The notes under the pieces are model-generated. The model did no database searches, was not told the DNA's origin, and was given only the letters and a program-made list of their open reading frames with translations. Source: Betaproteobacteria bacterium (GTDB lineage: Bacteria > Pseudomonadota > Gammaproteobacteria > Burkholderiales > Casimicrobiaceae). From it: a DNA stretch of 50,549 bases. The position numbers were made by a program, and so were the translations under genes. Below, piece by piece: positions 11,186 through 19,191 of this stretch. The stretch's first letter is position 1, and every line of letters starts with the position of its first letter. Where the stretch lies: positions 1 through 50,549 of the forward strand of contig JAPUER010000055.1 in the NCBI GenBank assembly GCA_027492485.1, read 5' to 3'.

Positions 11186-11737
11186 CTAGAGGAAGAAGGC
11201 CAGAACCTTCGCGATGATTTTCGCCCAAGATTCCGGAACGCCCGCGGCGACTAGCGCTACCGTGATGCCGTTCTGTGAGAACGAGTTCACCGCGTCCATC
11301 CCCGCGACGACGGCGTTGATGTGGTCCATGTACCAGAGGTAGGCGCGTTGGCTGGCGGCCTTAAGCGCGGCCTTGAATGCCGACGACTTGAGAATCGCTT
11401 TTGCTAGCCATGTCTTCCAGCTCTTTTGCTGGTCCGGCGCACTGGCTTCCCCAGGATGCGTGGCGCTTGCATCGATGTAAATGTTTTGAAGCTCGGCGAA
11501 TTGCCCCTCGTCGAGCGCGTCGATGCTTTGGTCGAGCAGTTGGCTGACGGCCACATCGTCCAGCGTTACTTCAACGGCGGTATTGACCTGTTGCGCCGCG
11601 GAACGCTGCGCCAGGCCGGTAGCAAACGCTGTGTTCATGCCGATGCAGGCGATTAGAAGCGTCGCAATCGCAGCCCGTCCGCGACGGAACGGACGGTTGC
11701 TCGAACCAGACGGGGACGCAGTGAAGTTCGTATTCAT
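11186..11737 (-). CDS. Exported protein with bacteriocin-like hydrophobic C-terminal half
   Basis: A 183-residue protein of unknown family. It has an N-terminal Arg-rich segment and one hydrophobic stretch at about 22-40 (AAIATLLIACIGMNTAFA), a plausible signal peptide. An acidic middle region (about 50-100) follows. The last ~75 residues are Lys/Ala/Trp-rich and amphipathic (KSWKTWLAKAILKSSAFK, then WAKIIAKVLAFFL at the very end). An acidic propeptide followed by a cationic, hydrophobic, cysteine-free peptide recalls leader-core arrangements of unmodified or circular bacteriocins, but no processing site or immunity gene was recognised. GGAGT about 9 nt before the ATG supports the start. The neighbouring BTAD regulator suggests regulated production; this is inference. 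Confidence 0.65.
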   Translation of the reverse strand: MNTNFTASPSGSSNRPFRRGRAAIATLLIACIGMNTAFATGLAQRSAAQQVNTAVEVTLDDVAVSQLLDQSIDALDEGQFAELQNIYIDASATHPGEASAPDQQKSWKTWLAKAILKSSAFKAALKAASQRAYLWYMDHINAVVAGMDAVNSFSQNGITVALVAAGVPESWAKIIAKVLAFFL

Positions 11738-11943
11738 GTGGCGTTACTCCATTGATTTGTTAGATTGCGTGATGGCGATCGCTCGCGAGCGCCACCGCCA
11801 GCCGTGATCTGGCTGACGTTGACGTTGTACGGGTGCGCCCTCGCAGCGCTCTCGCAAGCTCTCGCAGAGCGAAGGGAGCGGCCGACAGACGAGACGGGCG
11901 GCCCGCCAAAACAGCTACAAGCGCGTGTGCCGCATTGCGCCGA

Positions 11944-12990
11944 TCATGCGCGACCCAGTGACAAGAGAAAGTTCCGCGCCACCCAATCCTCATCGTGATA
12001 CGTGTTGAGATAACGCTCGCCCGAATCGCAGATCAGCGTCAGCAGCGAACCCTGTTCGCCGCGCGCCTGCATATCGCTGGCCAGTTGCAGCATCGCGTGA
12101 AAACTGGTGCCGGTCGACGGCCCCACCTTGCGGCCGAGGCGATGCGAGAGATCGCGCATGGCAGCGATCGAATCGCGGTCGCTGACGGTGATCAGTTCGT
12201 CCACCAGCTCGCGGATGAAGCTCGGCTCGACGCGCGGGCGCCCGATGCCTTCGATGCGCGAGCCGCTCGATGTCAGCGTTGCATCCCCCGTGCGCCAGTA
12301 GTCGCCGAACACCGAGCCCGCCGGGTCGGACACGCACAGCCGCGTGGCATGCCGGTGATAGCGCACGTAGCGGCCGATGGTGGCGCTGGTGCCGCCGGTG
12401 CCGGCGCCGACCACGATCCAGCGCGGCACCGGATGCGGCTCGTGCGCCATCTGGGTAAACATGCTGTCGGCGATGTTGTTGTTGCCGCGCCAGTCGGTGG
12501 CGCGCTCGGCGTAGGTGAACTGGTCCATGTAGTGGCCGCCGGTCTCGCGGGCGAGCTGGCGCGAGGCGTCGTACACCTCGGCGGCGCGTTCGACGAAGTG
12601 GCAGCGGCCACCATAGAACTCGATCTGCGCGATCTTCTCGGCCGAGGTGCTGCGCGGCATCACGGCGATGAAGGGCAGGCCCAGCAGCCGCGCGAAATAC
12701 GCCTCGCTGACGGCGGTGGAGCCGCTCGACGCCTCGATCACCGTTTGCCCCTCGCCCAGCCAGCCGTTGCACAGAGCGTAGAGAAACAGCGAGCGCGCCA
12801 GCCGGTGCTTCAGGCTGCCGGTCGGGTGGGTCGATTCATCCTTGAAGTAGAAGTCGATGCCGGCATCGGCGAAGCCGGCGATCGGCAGCGCGATCAGGTG
12901 GGTGTCGGCGGAGCGCTGGAAGTCGGCTTCGATGCGGCCAACGGCCTGCGCCAACCAGTCGCTGCGGGAGGAGGGCAAGGATTTCGACAT
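11944..12990 (-). CDS. PLP-dependent cysteine synthase-family enzyme (Cds1-like)
   Basis: A 348-residue fold type II PLP enzyme. The Schiff-base Lys is K61 in PTGSLKHR, the substrate/phosphate loop is SSGSTAVS near 88-95, and the PLP phosphate-binding loop is [12 protein letters not shown] near 195. The divergence from CysK/CysM (for example [11 protein letters not shown] and the NNNIADSMF region) fits the branch that includes the L-cysteine desulfhydrase Cds1, so it may release H2S from cysteine rather than make cysteine. I chose ATG 12990 ([10 protein letters not shown]). An in-frame ATG at 13083 would add 31 residues and overlap the divergent amidotransferase start. No strong Shine-Dalgarno is visible for either. 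Confidence 0.82.
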   Translation of the reverse strand: MSKSLPSSRSDWLAQAVGRIEADFQRSADTHLIALPIAGFADAGIDFYFKDESTHPTGSLKHRLARSLFLYALCNGWLGEGQTVIEASSGSTAVSEAYFARLLGLPFIAVMPRSTSAEKIAQIEFYGGRCHFVERAAEVYDASRQLARETGGHYMDQFTYAERATDWRGNNNIADSMFTQMAHEPHPVPRWIVVGAGTGGTSATIGRYVRYHRHATRLCVSDPAGSVFGDYWRTGDATLTSSGSRIEGIGRPRVEPSFIRELVDELITVSDRDSIAAMRDLSHRLGRKVGPSTGTSFHAMLQLASDMQARGEQGSLLTLICDSGERYLNTYHDEDWVARNFLLSLGRA

Positions 12991-13081
12991 GCTGTCGGGC
13001 CGCGTGCAATAATGGTTTGCAAGCGTAACAGCCGCTCTGGCGCGGCTGCCGCCGCCCTTCCGCGTTGACAGGCTTCCGATC

Positions 13082-13900
13082 ATGTGCCGACTGCTCGCCT
13101 ATTCCGGCGACCCGATTTTTCTCGAAGACCTTGTCTGCAAGCCCGAGCATTCGCTGGTGCGGCAGTCGATGCAGGCCGAGGAGGCGAAGCTCACCACCAA
13201 CGGCGATGGCTTTGGCCTCGGCTGGTACACCGGCTTTGCCGACCGCCCGGAACCGGGCGTCTATCGCGAGGTGACGCCGGCGTGGAGCGACGAGAATCTG
13301 CTGGCGCTGTGTGCCGCCGTGCGCTCGCCGCTGTTCTTCGCCCATGTGCGGGCGACCACCGGCACCGCCGTGGCGCGGCAGAACTGCCACCCGTTCCACT
13401 ACCGGCGCTGGCTGTTCATCCACAACGGCCAGATTGGCGACTACGCAAGAATTCGCCGGCGCATGGAAGCGCTGCTGCCCGACGAGCTTTACGCGGCGCG
13501 CAAGGGCGCCACCGATTCCGAGCTGATGTTTCTGCTCGCGGTGAATCACATCCTGCAGGGCGCGGCGCCGATCGAGGCGGTGGCGACCATGCTCGGCGAT
13601 GTGCGCCACATGATGGGCGAGGCGGGCGCGGTGGCGCCGCTGCGTTTTGCGGCGGCGCTGGCCGACGGCGACAGCATCTACGCCTTCCGTTATTCGAGCG
13701 ATGCGCGGCCGCCGACGCTGTACGTCAATCGTTGCGGCCACGGCACCATCGTCGCGTCGGAGCCGCTGCAGGATCGCGCCAATCCCTGTTGCCCGGAGTG
13801 GATTGCCGTGGCGCCGGATAGTGCCGTCGTGGTGCGCGGCGCCGAGGTCGCGCAGCATGCGCTGGCGGTGACGAACCCGGACGTACGACGGGCGGCCTGA
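13082..13900 (+). CDS. Class II glutamine amidotransferase (YafJ/EgtC-like)
   Basis: The 272-residue protein begins MCRLLAYSG, so removal of Met exposes Cys2 as the N-terminal nucleophile of class II (Ntn) glutamine amidotransferases. Further family blocks are GDGFGLGWY near 42-50, FAHVRATTG near 88 and [16 protein letters not shown] near 105-120. Length is that of stand-alone glutaminase-type proteins of the YafJ/EgtC group, which hydrolyse Gln or gamma-glutamyl amides. There is no ergothioneine cluster nearby, so an EgtC role is not supported. It is divergent from the Cds1-like gene with a 91-bp gap, suggesting a shared control region. Confidence 0.88.
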   Translation: MCRLLAYSGDPIFLEDLVCKPEHSLVRQSMQAEEAKLTTNGDGFGLGWYTGFADRPEPGVYREVTPAWSDENLLALCAAVRSPLFFAHVRATTGTAVARQNCHPFHYRRWLFIHNGQIGDYARIRRRMEALLPDELYAARKGATDSELMFLLAVNHILQGAAPIEAVATMLGDVRHMMGEAGAVAPLRFAAALADGDSIYAFRYSSDARPPTLYVNRCGHGTIVASEPLQDRANPCCPEWIAVAPDSAVVVRGAEVAQHALAVTNPDVRRAA

Positions 13901-13924
13901 CGCCATTTCCCGATCGACACGATA

Positions 13925-14041
13925 CGGCTTTTTGCGCAAAGCGCTATTTGATATGGGCTCGCAGCGAAAAAACGCCGATGTCGACTTTCGCAAAAATTCG
14001 TCGCTAGCCCCGATGCAATAAGGCAAATCGGCAAAAAGTCG
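13925..14041. repeat. Dispersed ~117-bp element, copy 2 (best-preserved ends)
   Basis: The left end CGGCTTTTTGC and the right end GCAAAAAGTCG are terminal inverted repeats (10 of 11 bases match). Inside are ATATGGGCT, AAAACGCCGATGTCGACTTT and CAAAAATT, shared with the other copies at nearly fixed offsets. It starts 25 nt after the amidotransferase stop. Confidence 0.78.
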
Positions 14042-14086
14042 TTGCTGACGGAGATTCGTCGTCAGAGAAACGCCGAGCAAATGGAG

Positions 14087-14166
14087 CCGTTCGCCCTGAG
14101 CGAAGCGAAGGGTCTAACAATTGGATGCAGGGTTCGGACCCTTCGCCTGCGGCTCAGGGAGAACGG
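14087..14166. repeat. 80-bp inverted repeat at a convergent gene junction
   Basis: CCGTTCGCCCTGAGC through GCGAAGGGTC (14087-14114) is matched in inverse by GACCCTTCGCC through GGCTCAGGGAGAACGG (14137-14166), with few mismatches and a 22-nt loop. Palindromes with the CGTTCGCCCTGAGC arm are common intergenic elements in proteobacteria. The position between two convergent genes suits a bidirectional transcription end. Confidence 0.75.
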
Positions 14167-14184
14167 GGCATCGCTCAGCCTTTC

Positions 14185-14532
14185 TTAGCCGAGCGCTGCC
14201 AGTGCCGCCGGGTCGAAGCCGACGACCAGCGTATCGCCGGCGACGACCACCGGGCGCTTGATCGTGCTCGGGTACGCGAGCATCACGGCGACGGCCGTTT
14301 CCGCATCGCTCACCGACTGCTTGGTCACCTCGTCCAACCCGCGCCAGGTGGTGCCCTTGCGGTTGAGCAGCGTCTGCCACCCCTTCGCCGCCACCCAGCG
14401 CCGCAGCGGCGCTTCCGGCACGCCCTGCTTCTTGTAGTCGTGAAAGGCGTAGGCCAGCCGCCGTTCGTCGAGCAGGCTGCGCGCCTTCTTCACGCTATCG
14501 CAGTTGGCAATGCCGTAAACGGTTGTCGTCAT
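14185..14532 (-). CDS. ArsC/Spx-family thioredoxin-fold protein (YffB-like)
   Basis: A 115-residue protein with the YffB/Spx signature: VYGIANCDSVKKARSLL places the reactive Cys at C11, followed by KK and R18. RPVVVAGDTLVVGFDPAAL near the C-terminus is the usual ArsC-fold end, where the Pro-containing loop faces the active site. Only one active-site Cys is present, unlike CxxC Spx proteins. The family is predicted to act as a glutathione-linked reductase, but YffB function is unproven. It lies 40 bp after the phn-type operon on the same strand and may be read through from it, although a GACGAA-type repeat lies between. Confidence 0.85.
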   Translation of the reverse strand: MTTTVYGIANCDSVKKARSLLDERRLAYAFHDYKKQGVPEAPLRRWVAAKGWQTLLNRKGTTWRGLDEVTKQSVSDAETAVAVMLAYPSTIKRPVVVAGDTLVVGFDPAALAALG

Positions 14533-14533
14533 C

Positions 14534-14552
14534 CGTCCTTCGTCTTTCGTCC
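14534..14552. repeat. GACGAA-type short repeat, isolated copy
   Basis: CGTCCTTCGTCTTTCGTCC is nearly the same as one arm of the inverted repeat at 16944-17024 in the same operon. It lies between the second permease gene and the YffB-like gene. Confidence 0.6.
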
Positions 14553-14572
14553 TGACGGCGCAGCCGTTACCA

Positions 14573-15391
14573 TCAAATCACCCGCTTGCGGATCTGCGTC
14601 ACGATGGTTTCGATGATGATCACCACGATGAAGATGGTGAACAGGATCAGCGCCACGCGCTCCCACTGGATCAAGTCGATCGCGGCGTTAAGCGCCATGC
14701 CGATGCCGCCGGCGCCGACCAGACCGAGTACGGCGGATTCGCGCACGTTGATGTCCCAGCGGAACAGCGCAATCGACCAGAAGGTGGGCGTCACCTGCGG
14801 CCAGTAGCCCATCAGGATCTGCTGCATGCGCGTCGCGCCGGCCGCCTGTAGCGCCTCGATGCTGCCGCGATTGGCTTCCTCGACGCCCTCGGAGAACATC
14901 TTGCCGATGAAGCCGATGGAGTGGAAGGCGATGGCCAGCGCGCCGGCCAGCGGACCGGGGCCGAACATCGCCACGAAGAACAGCGCCCAGATCAGGGTCG
15001 AGATCGAGCGCGTCGCGATCAGGATGAAGCGCGCGACCGCGTTCAGCCATAGCACCGGCGTCGCGTTGCGGGCTGCGAGGAAACCAACCGGAATACCCAT
15101 CAGCAAGCCGAGGATGGTCGCCAGCGCCGCGATGTGCAGCGTCTCGACCAGGGCGGGCCAGACCACGGGCCAGAAATGCGCCCAGTCGATCGGCCACATC
15201 CGCGCGCCCATGTCGACGACCTGCTCGGGCGCGTCGTACAGGAATTCGGGAATGATCTCGATCGTCTTCAACGCCCACGCCACCGCCGCGACCATGACGA
15301 AGAAGACCGCGAAACGCGCCAGCCGCTGCGCCGGCGTGAAACGCTCCCAGCGCTGCATCTCGGCCGTTGCCGACATCTCCGCCGCGCTCAC
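14573..15391 (-). CDS. phnE: Phosphonate/phosphite-type ABC permease (PhnE-like, second)
   Basis: A 272-residue inner-membrane permease with about six hydrophobic helices and the cytoplasmic EAA-type coupling motif EALQAAGATRMQQILMGYWP near 185-205, as in PhnE. The conserved VGAGGIGMALN follows. It starts with GTG at 15391 so that GTGA overlaps the stop of the preceding permease gene, implying translational coupling; an ATG five codons inside (15376) is an alternative. It pairs with the adjacent permease to form the heterodimeric channel. The substrate (phosphonate, phosphite, or another small oxyanion) cannot be read from sequence, and no C-P lyase or ptxD genes lie in the window. Confidence 0.9.
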   Translation of the reverse strand: MSAAEMSATAEMQRWERFTPAQRLARFAVFFVMVAAVAWALKTIEIIPEFLYDAPEQVVDMGARMWPIDWAHFWPVVWPALVETLHIAALATILGLLMGIPVGFLAARNATPVLWLNAVARFILIATRSISTLIWALFFVAMFGPGPLAGALAIAFHSIGFIGKMFSEGVEEANRGSIEALQAAGATRMQQILMGYWPQVTPTFWSIALFRWDINVRESAVLGLVGAGGIGMALNAAIDLIQWERVALILFTIFIVVIIIETIVTQIRKRVI

Positions 15392-16173
15392 CGGAACACC
15401 CGCTTGACGTAGATCTGCAGCACTTCGCCGATCATCACCAGCCCGATGATCGCGAGAATGATGCCGGCGACAAAGTTGTAGTCGAAGCGCTGGAACGCCG
15501 AGAACAGCGTGCCACCGATGCCGCCGGCGCCGACCACGCCGACCATCGTCGAATTGCGCAGATTGCTGTCGGTTTCGTAGGCGACGAAGCCGATGAAGCG
15601 GTTGATCACCTGCGGCACCACGCCGAACACGATCACATTCATGAACGAGGCGCCGGTGGCGCGCACCGCTTCGATCTGCTTCTTCGAGATTTCCTCGATC
15701 GCCTCGGCGAGCAGTTTGCCGACGAAGCCGATGCTGGCGAAGGTGAGCGCGATGATGCCCGCCAGCGCACCGAAGCCGACCGCCTTGACCGCGATGATGG
15801 CCACGATGACCGGATGAAACGAACGGCAGAAGATGATCACCAGCCGCGCCGCCCAGCTGACGCCGGCCGGCATCAGATTGCGCGCCGCCAGCACCGCGAT
15901 CGGGATTGCCAGCGCGGTGCCGATCAGCGACGACAGGAAGGCGATCTGCAGCGACTCCAGCAGGCCGGGCACGATGTCCGTCTCGGTGAAATTGGGCGGG
16001 AAGAACCCGGCAAGGAAGCGCACGCCATGCCCAAGGCCCTGCTGCACGCGCTCCAGCGACAGTCCGAGTGTGGCCGCTGCGTAGACCAGATAGGCGAACA
16101 TCGCCACCCAGGCGAGACGTTTGCCGAGCGAAGGCGCAAAGAAGTCGGCGCGGGTGACGGCGTTAGCGTTCAT
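15388..16173 (-). CDS. phnE: Phosphonate/phosphite-type ABC permease (PhnE-like, first)
   Basis: The 261-residue protein is a paralogue of the next gene downstream. It has about six membrane spans and the coupling motif [20 protein letters not shown] in the last third, followed by [13 protein letters not shown]. Its ATG overlaps the stop codon of the ATPase gene (ATGA at 16170-16173). Two different permease genes in tandem after phnC is a common arrangement for phosphonate/phosphite importers. Confidence 0.92.
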   Translation of the reverse strand: MNANAVTRADFFAPSLGKRLAWVAMFAYLVYAAATLGLSLERVQQGLGHGVRFLAGFFPPNFTETDIVPGLLESLQIAFLSSLIGTALAIPIAVLAARNLMPAGVSWAARLVIIFCRSFHPVIVAIIAVKAVGFGALAGIIALTFASIGFVGKLLAEAIEEISKKQIEAVRATGASFMNVIVFGVVPQVINRFIGFVAYETDSNLRNSTMVGVVGAGGIGGTLFSAFQRFDYNFVAGIILAIIGLVMIGEVLQIYVKRVFR

Positions 16174-16928
16174 GTCGCCAGCCAGTCTTCGCCGCCGTAG
16201 ATCTTCTTCAGGATGTCGCCGTCGAGTCCGTCGGGCACGCCGTCGTACACCACCAACCCGCCGCTCATGCCGATCACGCGCTCGGCGTAGCGTTTGCCAA
16301 GCTCGACCTGATGGATATTGATCATCACCGGGATGTTGTTCTCGGCGGCAAGGTCGCGCATCAACTCCATGATTTCGACCGAGGTCTTCGGGTCGAGCGA
16401 GGACGTGGGCTCGTCGGCGAGCAGCAGGCCGGGGCTCTGCATCACCGCGCGGGCAATGCCCACGCGCTGGCGCTGGCCGCCGGACAGCTCATCGGCGCGA
16501 CGGTTGGCGAAATCGGCAAGCCCCACGCGCTGCAACAGCGCAAAGGCTTTCTGGATGTCGGCATCGTCGAATTTGCGCCGCCACGCCGTCCACGCGCTGA
16601 CGTAACCGAGACGGCCCGAGAGCACGTTCTCCATCACCGTCAGTCGTTCGACCAGGTTGTACTCCTGAAACACCATGCCGATGCGACGGCGCGCTTCACG
16701 CAGGGGTTGGCCGGAAAGTTTCGCCAGATCCTGTCCTTCGAACAGAATCTCGCCCGACGTCGGGTTGACCAGACGGTTGATGCAGCGGATCAGTGTCGAC
16801 TTGCCGGTGCCGGAAGGGCCGATGATGGCGGTGATGCCGCGGCCTTCGATGTCAAGCGAGATGTCCTTGAGAACCGGCTTGCCGGGGACGTATTCCTTGA
16901 CCAGATGCTTGATGGAGAGGGTGCTCAT
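16170..16928 (-). CDS. phnC: Phosphonate/phosphite-type ABC ATPase (PhnC-like)
   Basis: A 252-residue ATPase. Walker A is GPSGTGKST near residue 38, the Q-loop is [18 protein letters not shown], the ABC signature is LSGGQRQRV and Walker B is [12 protein letters not shown]; the switch His follows in [26 protein letters not shown] is characteristic of PhnC. The ATG at 16928 ([10 protein letters not shown]) is chosen over an upstream in-frame ATG at 16943, which would add MRSNH and falls beside a repeat. It is separated from the upstream binding-protein gene by 114 bp of inverted repeats, unlike the tightly overlapping genes downstream. Confidence 0.95.
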   Translation of the reverse strand: MSTLSIKHLVKEYVPGKPVLKDISLDIEGRGITAIIGPSGTGKSTLIRCINRLVNPTSGEILFEGQDLAKLSGQPLREARRRIGMVFQEYNLVERLTVMENVLSGRLGYVSAWTAWRRKFDDADIQKAFALLQRVGLADFANRRADELSGGQRQRVGIARAVMQSPGLLLADEPTSSLDPKTSVEIMELMRDLAAENNIPVMINIHQVELGKRYAERVIGMSGGLVVYDGVPDGLDGDILKKIYGGEDWLAT

Positions 16929-16943
16929 GTGGTTGCTTCGCAA

Positions 16944-17040
16944 GGACGAAAGACGAATGACGAATGTCGGGAACGGTTTCGTTCCTCGGCAACGCTTTCG
17001 TCACTCGTCCTTCGTCATTCGTCCTGTGTGCGAAGCACAC
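16944..17040. repeat. Nested inverted repeats between phnD-like and phnC-like genes
   Basis: GGACGAAAGACGAATGACG (start of 16944-16966) is inverted at 17002-17024, 20 of 23 positions agreeing. Inside lies GGAACG-GTTT-CGTTCC (16970-16985). Next to the binding-protein stop codon is GTGTGC-GAA-GCACAC (17026-17040). None has a T tract. Read as mRNA, these three stems sit just after the binding-protein cistron and could stabilise its message or attenuate transcription into the ATPase and permease genes. Confidence 0.7.
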
Positions 17041-17042
17041 GC

Positions 17043-18056
17043 CTACTTCTTCTTTGCCGCTGCCGCCGCTTCGCGCTCGCTTTCCTTGACGTAGGCTGCC
17101 TTGCCGAAGCTTTCGCCGCCGGCGGCGGCCACTTCGCGCACCGGCGCCCAGGTGGTCTTGTAGTTGATCGGGAAGAAGCGGTCGGCACCGTCGAACGCCT
17201 TCTGCATCTCGGGCGTGAAGCGATAGTCGTAGAAGCAGGAGAGCACCTTGTCGGCCAGCTTCGGTTCCAGATCGTGCGCGTAGGCGAAGCTCGAGGTCGG
17301 GAACTTCTTGCTGCGGTAGATCACGCGGAAATCGCTTTCCTTGATCTGGCCGCGCCGGGCCATGCGCTCGAACACGTCGGAGGCGACCGGGGCGGCGTCG
17401 TAGTCGCCCTTCTGCACGCCGAGCACCGAGGAGTCATGCTTGCCGGAGTAGACGACCGTGTAGTCCTTCTCGGGCGTGATGCCTTCTTTCGGGAACAGCG
17501 CCCGCGGCGCCATGTTGCCCGAGTTCGACGACGGCGAGGTGTGCGCCACCTTCTTGCCCTTGAGGTCGGTCAGCTTCTGCAGATTGCTGGACGCCTTCAC
17601 CAGCATGATCAGGTTGTAGCCCTGAAAGTCTTTCTCGTAGCCCTTCACCGCAAACGGGATCGCGCCGGCCACGTTCACCGCGAAGGCGGTCGGCCCGGTC
17701 GAGAAGCCTGCCACGTGCAGGCGGCCGGAGCGCATCGCCTCGATCTCGGCAGCGTTGTTCTGCACCTGGAAGAACACCACCTTCTTGCCGGTGCAGGCGG
17801 CGAGGTGCTGGGTGAACGGCGAAAAGATCTTTTCGTAAACGGCCGGATCTTCCACCGGCGTGTAGGCCCAGACCAGCGTGGACGGGTTCTTCCACTTCTT
17901 CTGGTCCTTCGGCAGATCGGCGACCAGATCGCCGTTCTCGTCGCAATAGTTGACGTCGAGCTCACCGCGGTTCTTGCACGCGGCCTGCGACCAGGCGCTG
18001 CTGGACACCAGTGCGAAACCGGCGAGCAGCGTCGCCGACAGCAATACTTTTTTCAT
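17043..18056 (-). CDS. phnD: Periplasmic phosphonate/phosphite-type binding protein (second of two)
   Basis: A 337-residue precursor with a Sec signal peptide (about 1-25, ending SSAWSQA). The mature part shows PhnD-family blocks: AYTPVEDPAVYEKIF, AAEIEAMRSGRLHVAGFSTG, and the anion-loop region KVAHTSPSSNSGNMAPRALF. The mature N-terminus carries CKNRGELDVNYCDENGDLVA, a segment with two Cys shared with the upstream paralogue. A Lys/Ala-rich tail ends the protein. AAGGAGT about 7 nt before the ATG supports the start. It follows the first binding-protein gene by 11 bp. Confidence 0.92.
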   Translation of the reverse strand: MKKVLLSATLLAGFALVSSSAWSQAACKNRGELDVNYCDENGDLVADLPKDQKKWKNPSTLVWAYTPVEDPAVYEKIFSPFTQHLAACTGKKVVFFQVQNNAAEIEAMRSGRLHVAGFSTGPTAFAVNVAGAIPFAVKGYEKDFQGYNLIMLVKASSNLQKLTDLKGKKVAHTSPSSNSGNMAPRALFPKEGITPEKDYTVVYSGKHDSSVLGVQKGDYDAAPVASDVFERMARRGQIKESDFRVIYRSKKFPTSSFAYAHDLEPKLADKVLSCFYDYRFTPEMQKAFDGADRFFPINYKTTWAPVREVAAAGGESFGKAAYVKESEREAAAAAKKK

Positions 18057-18067
18057 CAGACTACTCC

Positions 18068-19084
18068 TTACTTCTTCTTGGCATTTTCTTTGTCGAATTG
18101 CGCCCGGTTATACGGCGTTCCCGACGCCACGGCAACCGCGCGTACCAGTTCCCAATCCTTCTTGTAATTCACCGGCAGGAAGCGGTCGTCGCCAAGGAAT
18201 TCCTTCTGCAATTCCACCGAGAATTTGTAGTCGAAGAAGCACTTCTTCACCTTGTCGGCGAGCGCCGGCGTGAGGTCGTGCGAATGCGCGAACGCCGAGG
18301 TCGGGAAGGTGCCGCTGCGATAGATGATGCGCACGTCGTCGGCCTTCATCTGGCCGCGCATCACCCAGCGGTCGTAGATGTCGCTGGTGATCGGCGCCGC
18401 GTCGTAGTCGCCCTTGAGCACACCGGCCAGCGACTGGTCATGCTTGCCCGAGAACACGATGTTGTAATCCTTGCCCGGCGTGATGCCCTCCTTCGGGAAC
18501 AGCGCCAGCGGCGCCAGATGGCCGGAGTTGGACGACGGCGAGGTGTGCGCCACCTTCTTGCCCTTGAGATCGGCAATGCTGCGGATCGGGCTGTCCTTCT
18601 TGACCACCACGACCTGACGGTACAGCCGCGGGCCATCCTTGTTGCCCTTGATGGCGAACGGCACGGCGCCGGCGAGATTCACCGCGAAGCCGGTTTCGCC
18701 GGAGGCCAGCCCGGCCACATGCAGGCGCCCCGAGCGCATCGCCTCGATTTGCGCCGCGTTGCTCTGCACCGAGTAGTAGACGACCTTTTTCTGCGTGCAG
18801 GCGGCGAGGTAGTCGGTAAAGCCCTTGAACAGGTTCTGGTACACGGCCGGGTCTTCGATCGGCGTGTAGGCGAAGACCAGCGTGTTCGGGTCTTTCCACT
18901 TGCTTTTGTCTTTCGGCGGCTCGGCAACCAGGTCGCCGTTTTCGTCGCAGTAATTGGTGTCGAGTTCGCCGCGATTCTTGCAATCGTCGGCGGCTCGGGC
19001 GTTGTTGGAACCGAGCGTCATCGCCACCAGCAACGTTGCAGCGAACGTTGCGGCGACCGCGCCGGCGTAGCTTCTGAAAACCAT
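18068..19084 (-). CDS. phnD: Periplasmic phosphonate/phosphite-type binding protein (first of two)
   Basis: A 338-residue precursor heading the operon. The signal peptide runs to about residue 30 (NNARA). The mature protein has CKNRGELDTNYCDENGDLVA, AYTPIEDPAVYQNLF, AAQIEAMRSGRLHVAGLASG and KVAHTSPSSNSGHLAPLALF, closely parallel to the next gene, so the two are tandem duplicates. ATG 19084 is chosen because AAGGAGGAAACAACA directly precedes it; longer in-frame starts add sequence with no signal-peptide character. Two binding proteins feeding one permease suggest two substrates or two affinities. It is divergent from glmU. Confidence 0.93.
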   Translation of the reverse strand: MVFRSYAGAVAATFAATLLVAMTLGSNNARAADDCKNRGELDTNYCDENGDLVAEPPKDKSKWKDPNTLVFAYTPIEDPAVYQNLFKGFTDYLAACTQKKVVYYSVQSNAAQIEAMRSGRLHVAGLASGETGFAVNLAGAVPFAIKGNKDGPRLYRQVVVVKKDSPIRSIADLKGKKVAHTSPSSNSGHLAPLALFPKEGITPGKDYNIVFSGKHDQSLAGVLKGDYDAAPITSDIYDRWVMRGQMKADDVRIIYRSGTFPTSAFAHSHDLTPALADKVKKCFFDYKFSVELQKEFLGDDRFLPVNYKKDWELVRAVAVASGTPYNRAQFDKENAKKK

Positions 19085-19191
19085 TGTTGTTTCCTCCTTG
19101 CAGCAGACGCCTATTGTAGGAAGGCGCTGCGCCGCCCGCGTCCGTAGAATCCCTGCCATCGACATTGTCCGCGCCGCACGCGGCAACCCGC

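Noticed and set aside
10983-11228. 81-residue ORF between the two exported proteins
   Set aside because: Overlaps the 3-prime end of the 183-residue gene, no Shine-Dalgarno, Arg-rich random-looking composition.
16311-18167. 618-residue plus-strand frame across phn genes
   Set aside because: Antisense to three well-supported genes of one operon; no domain.
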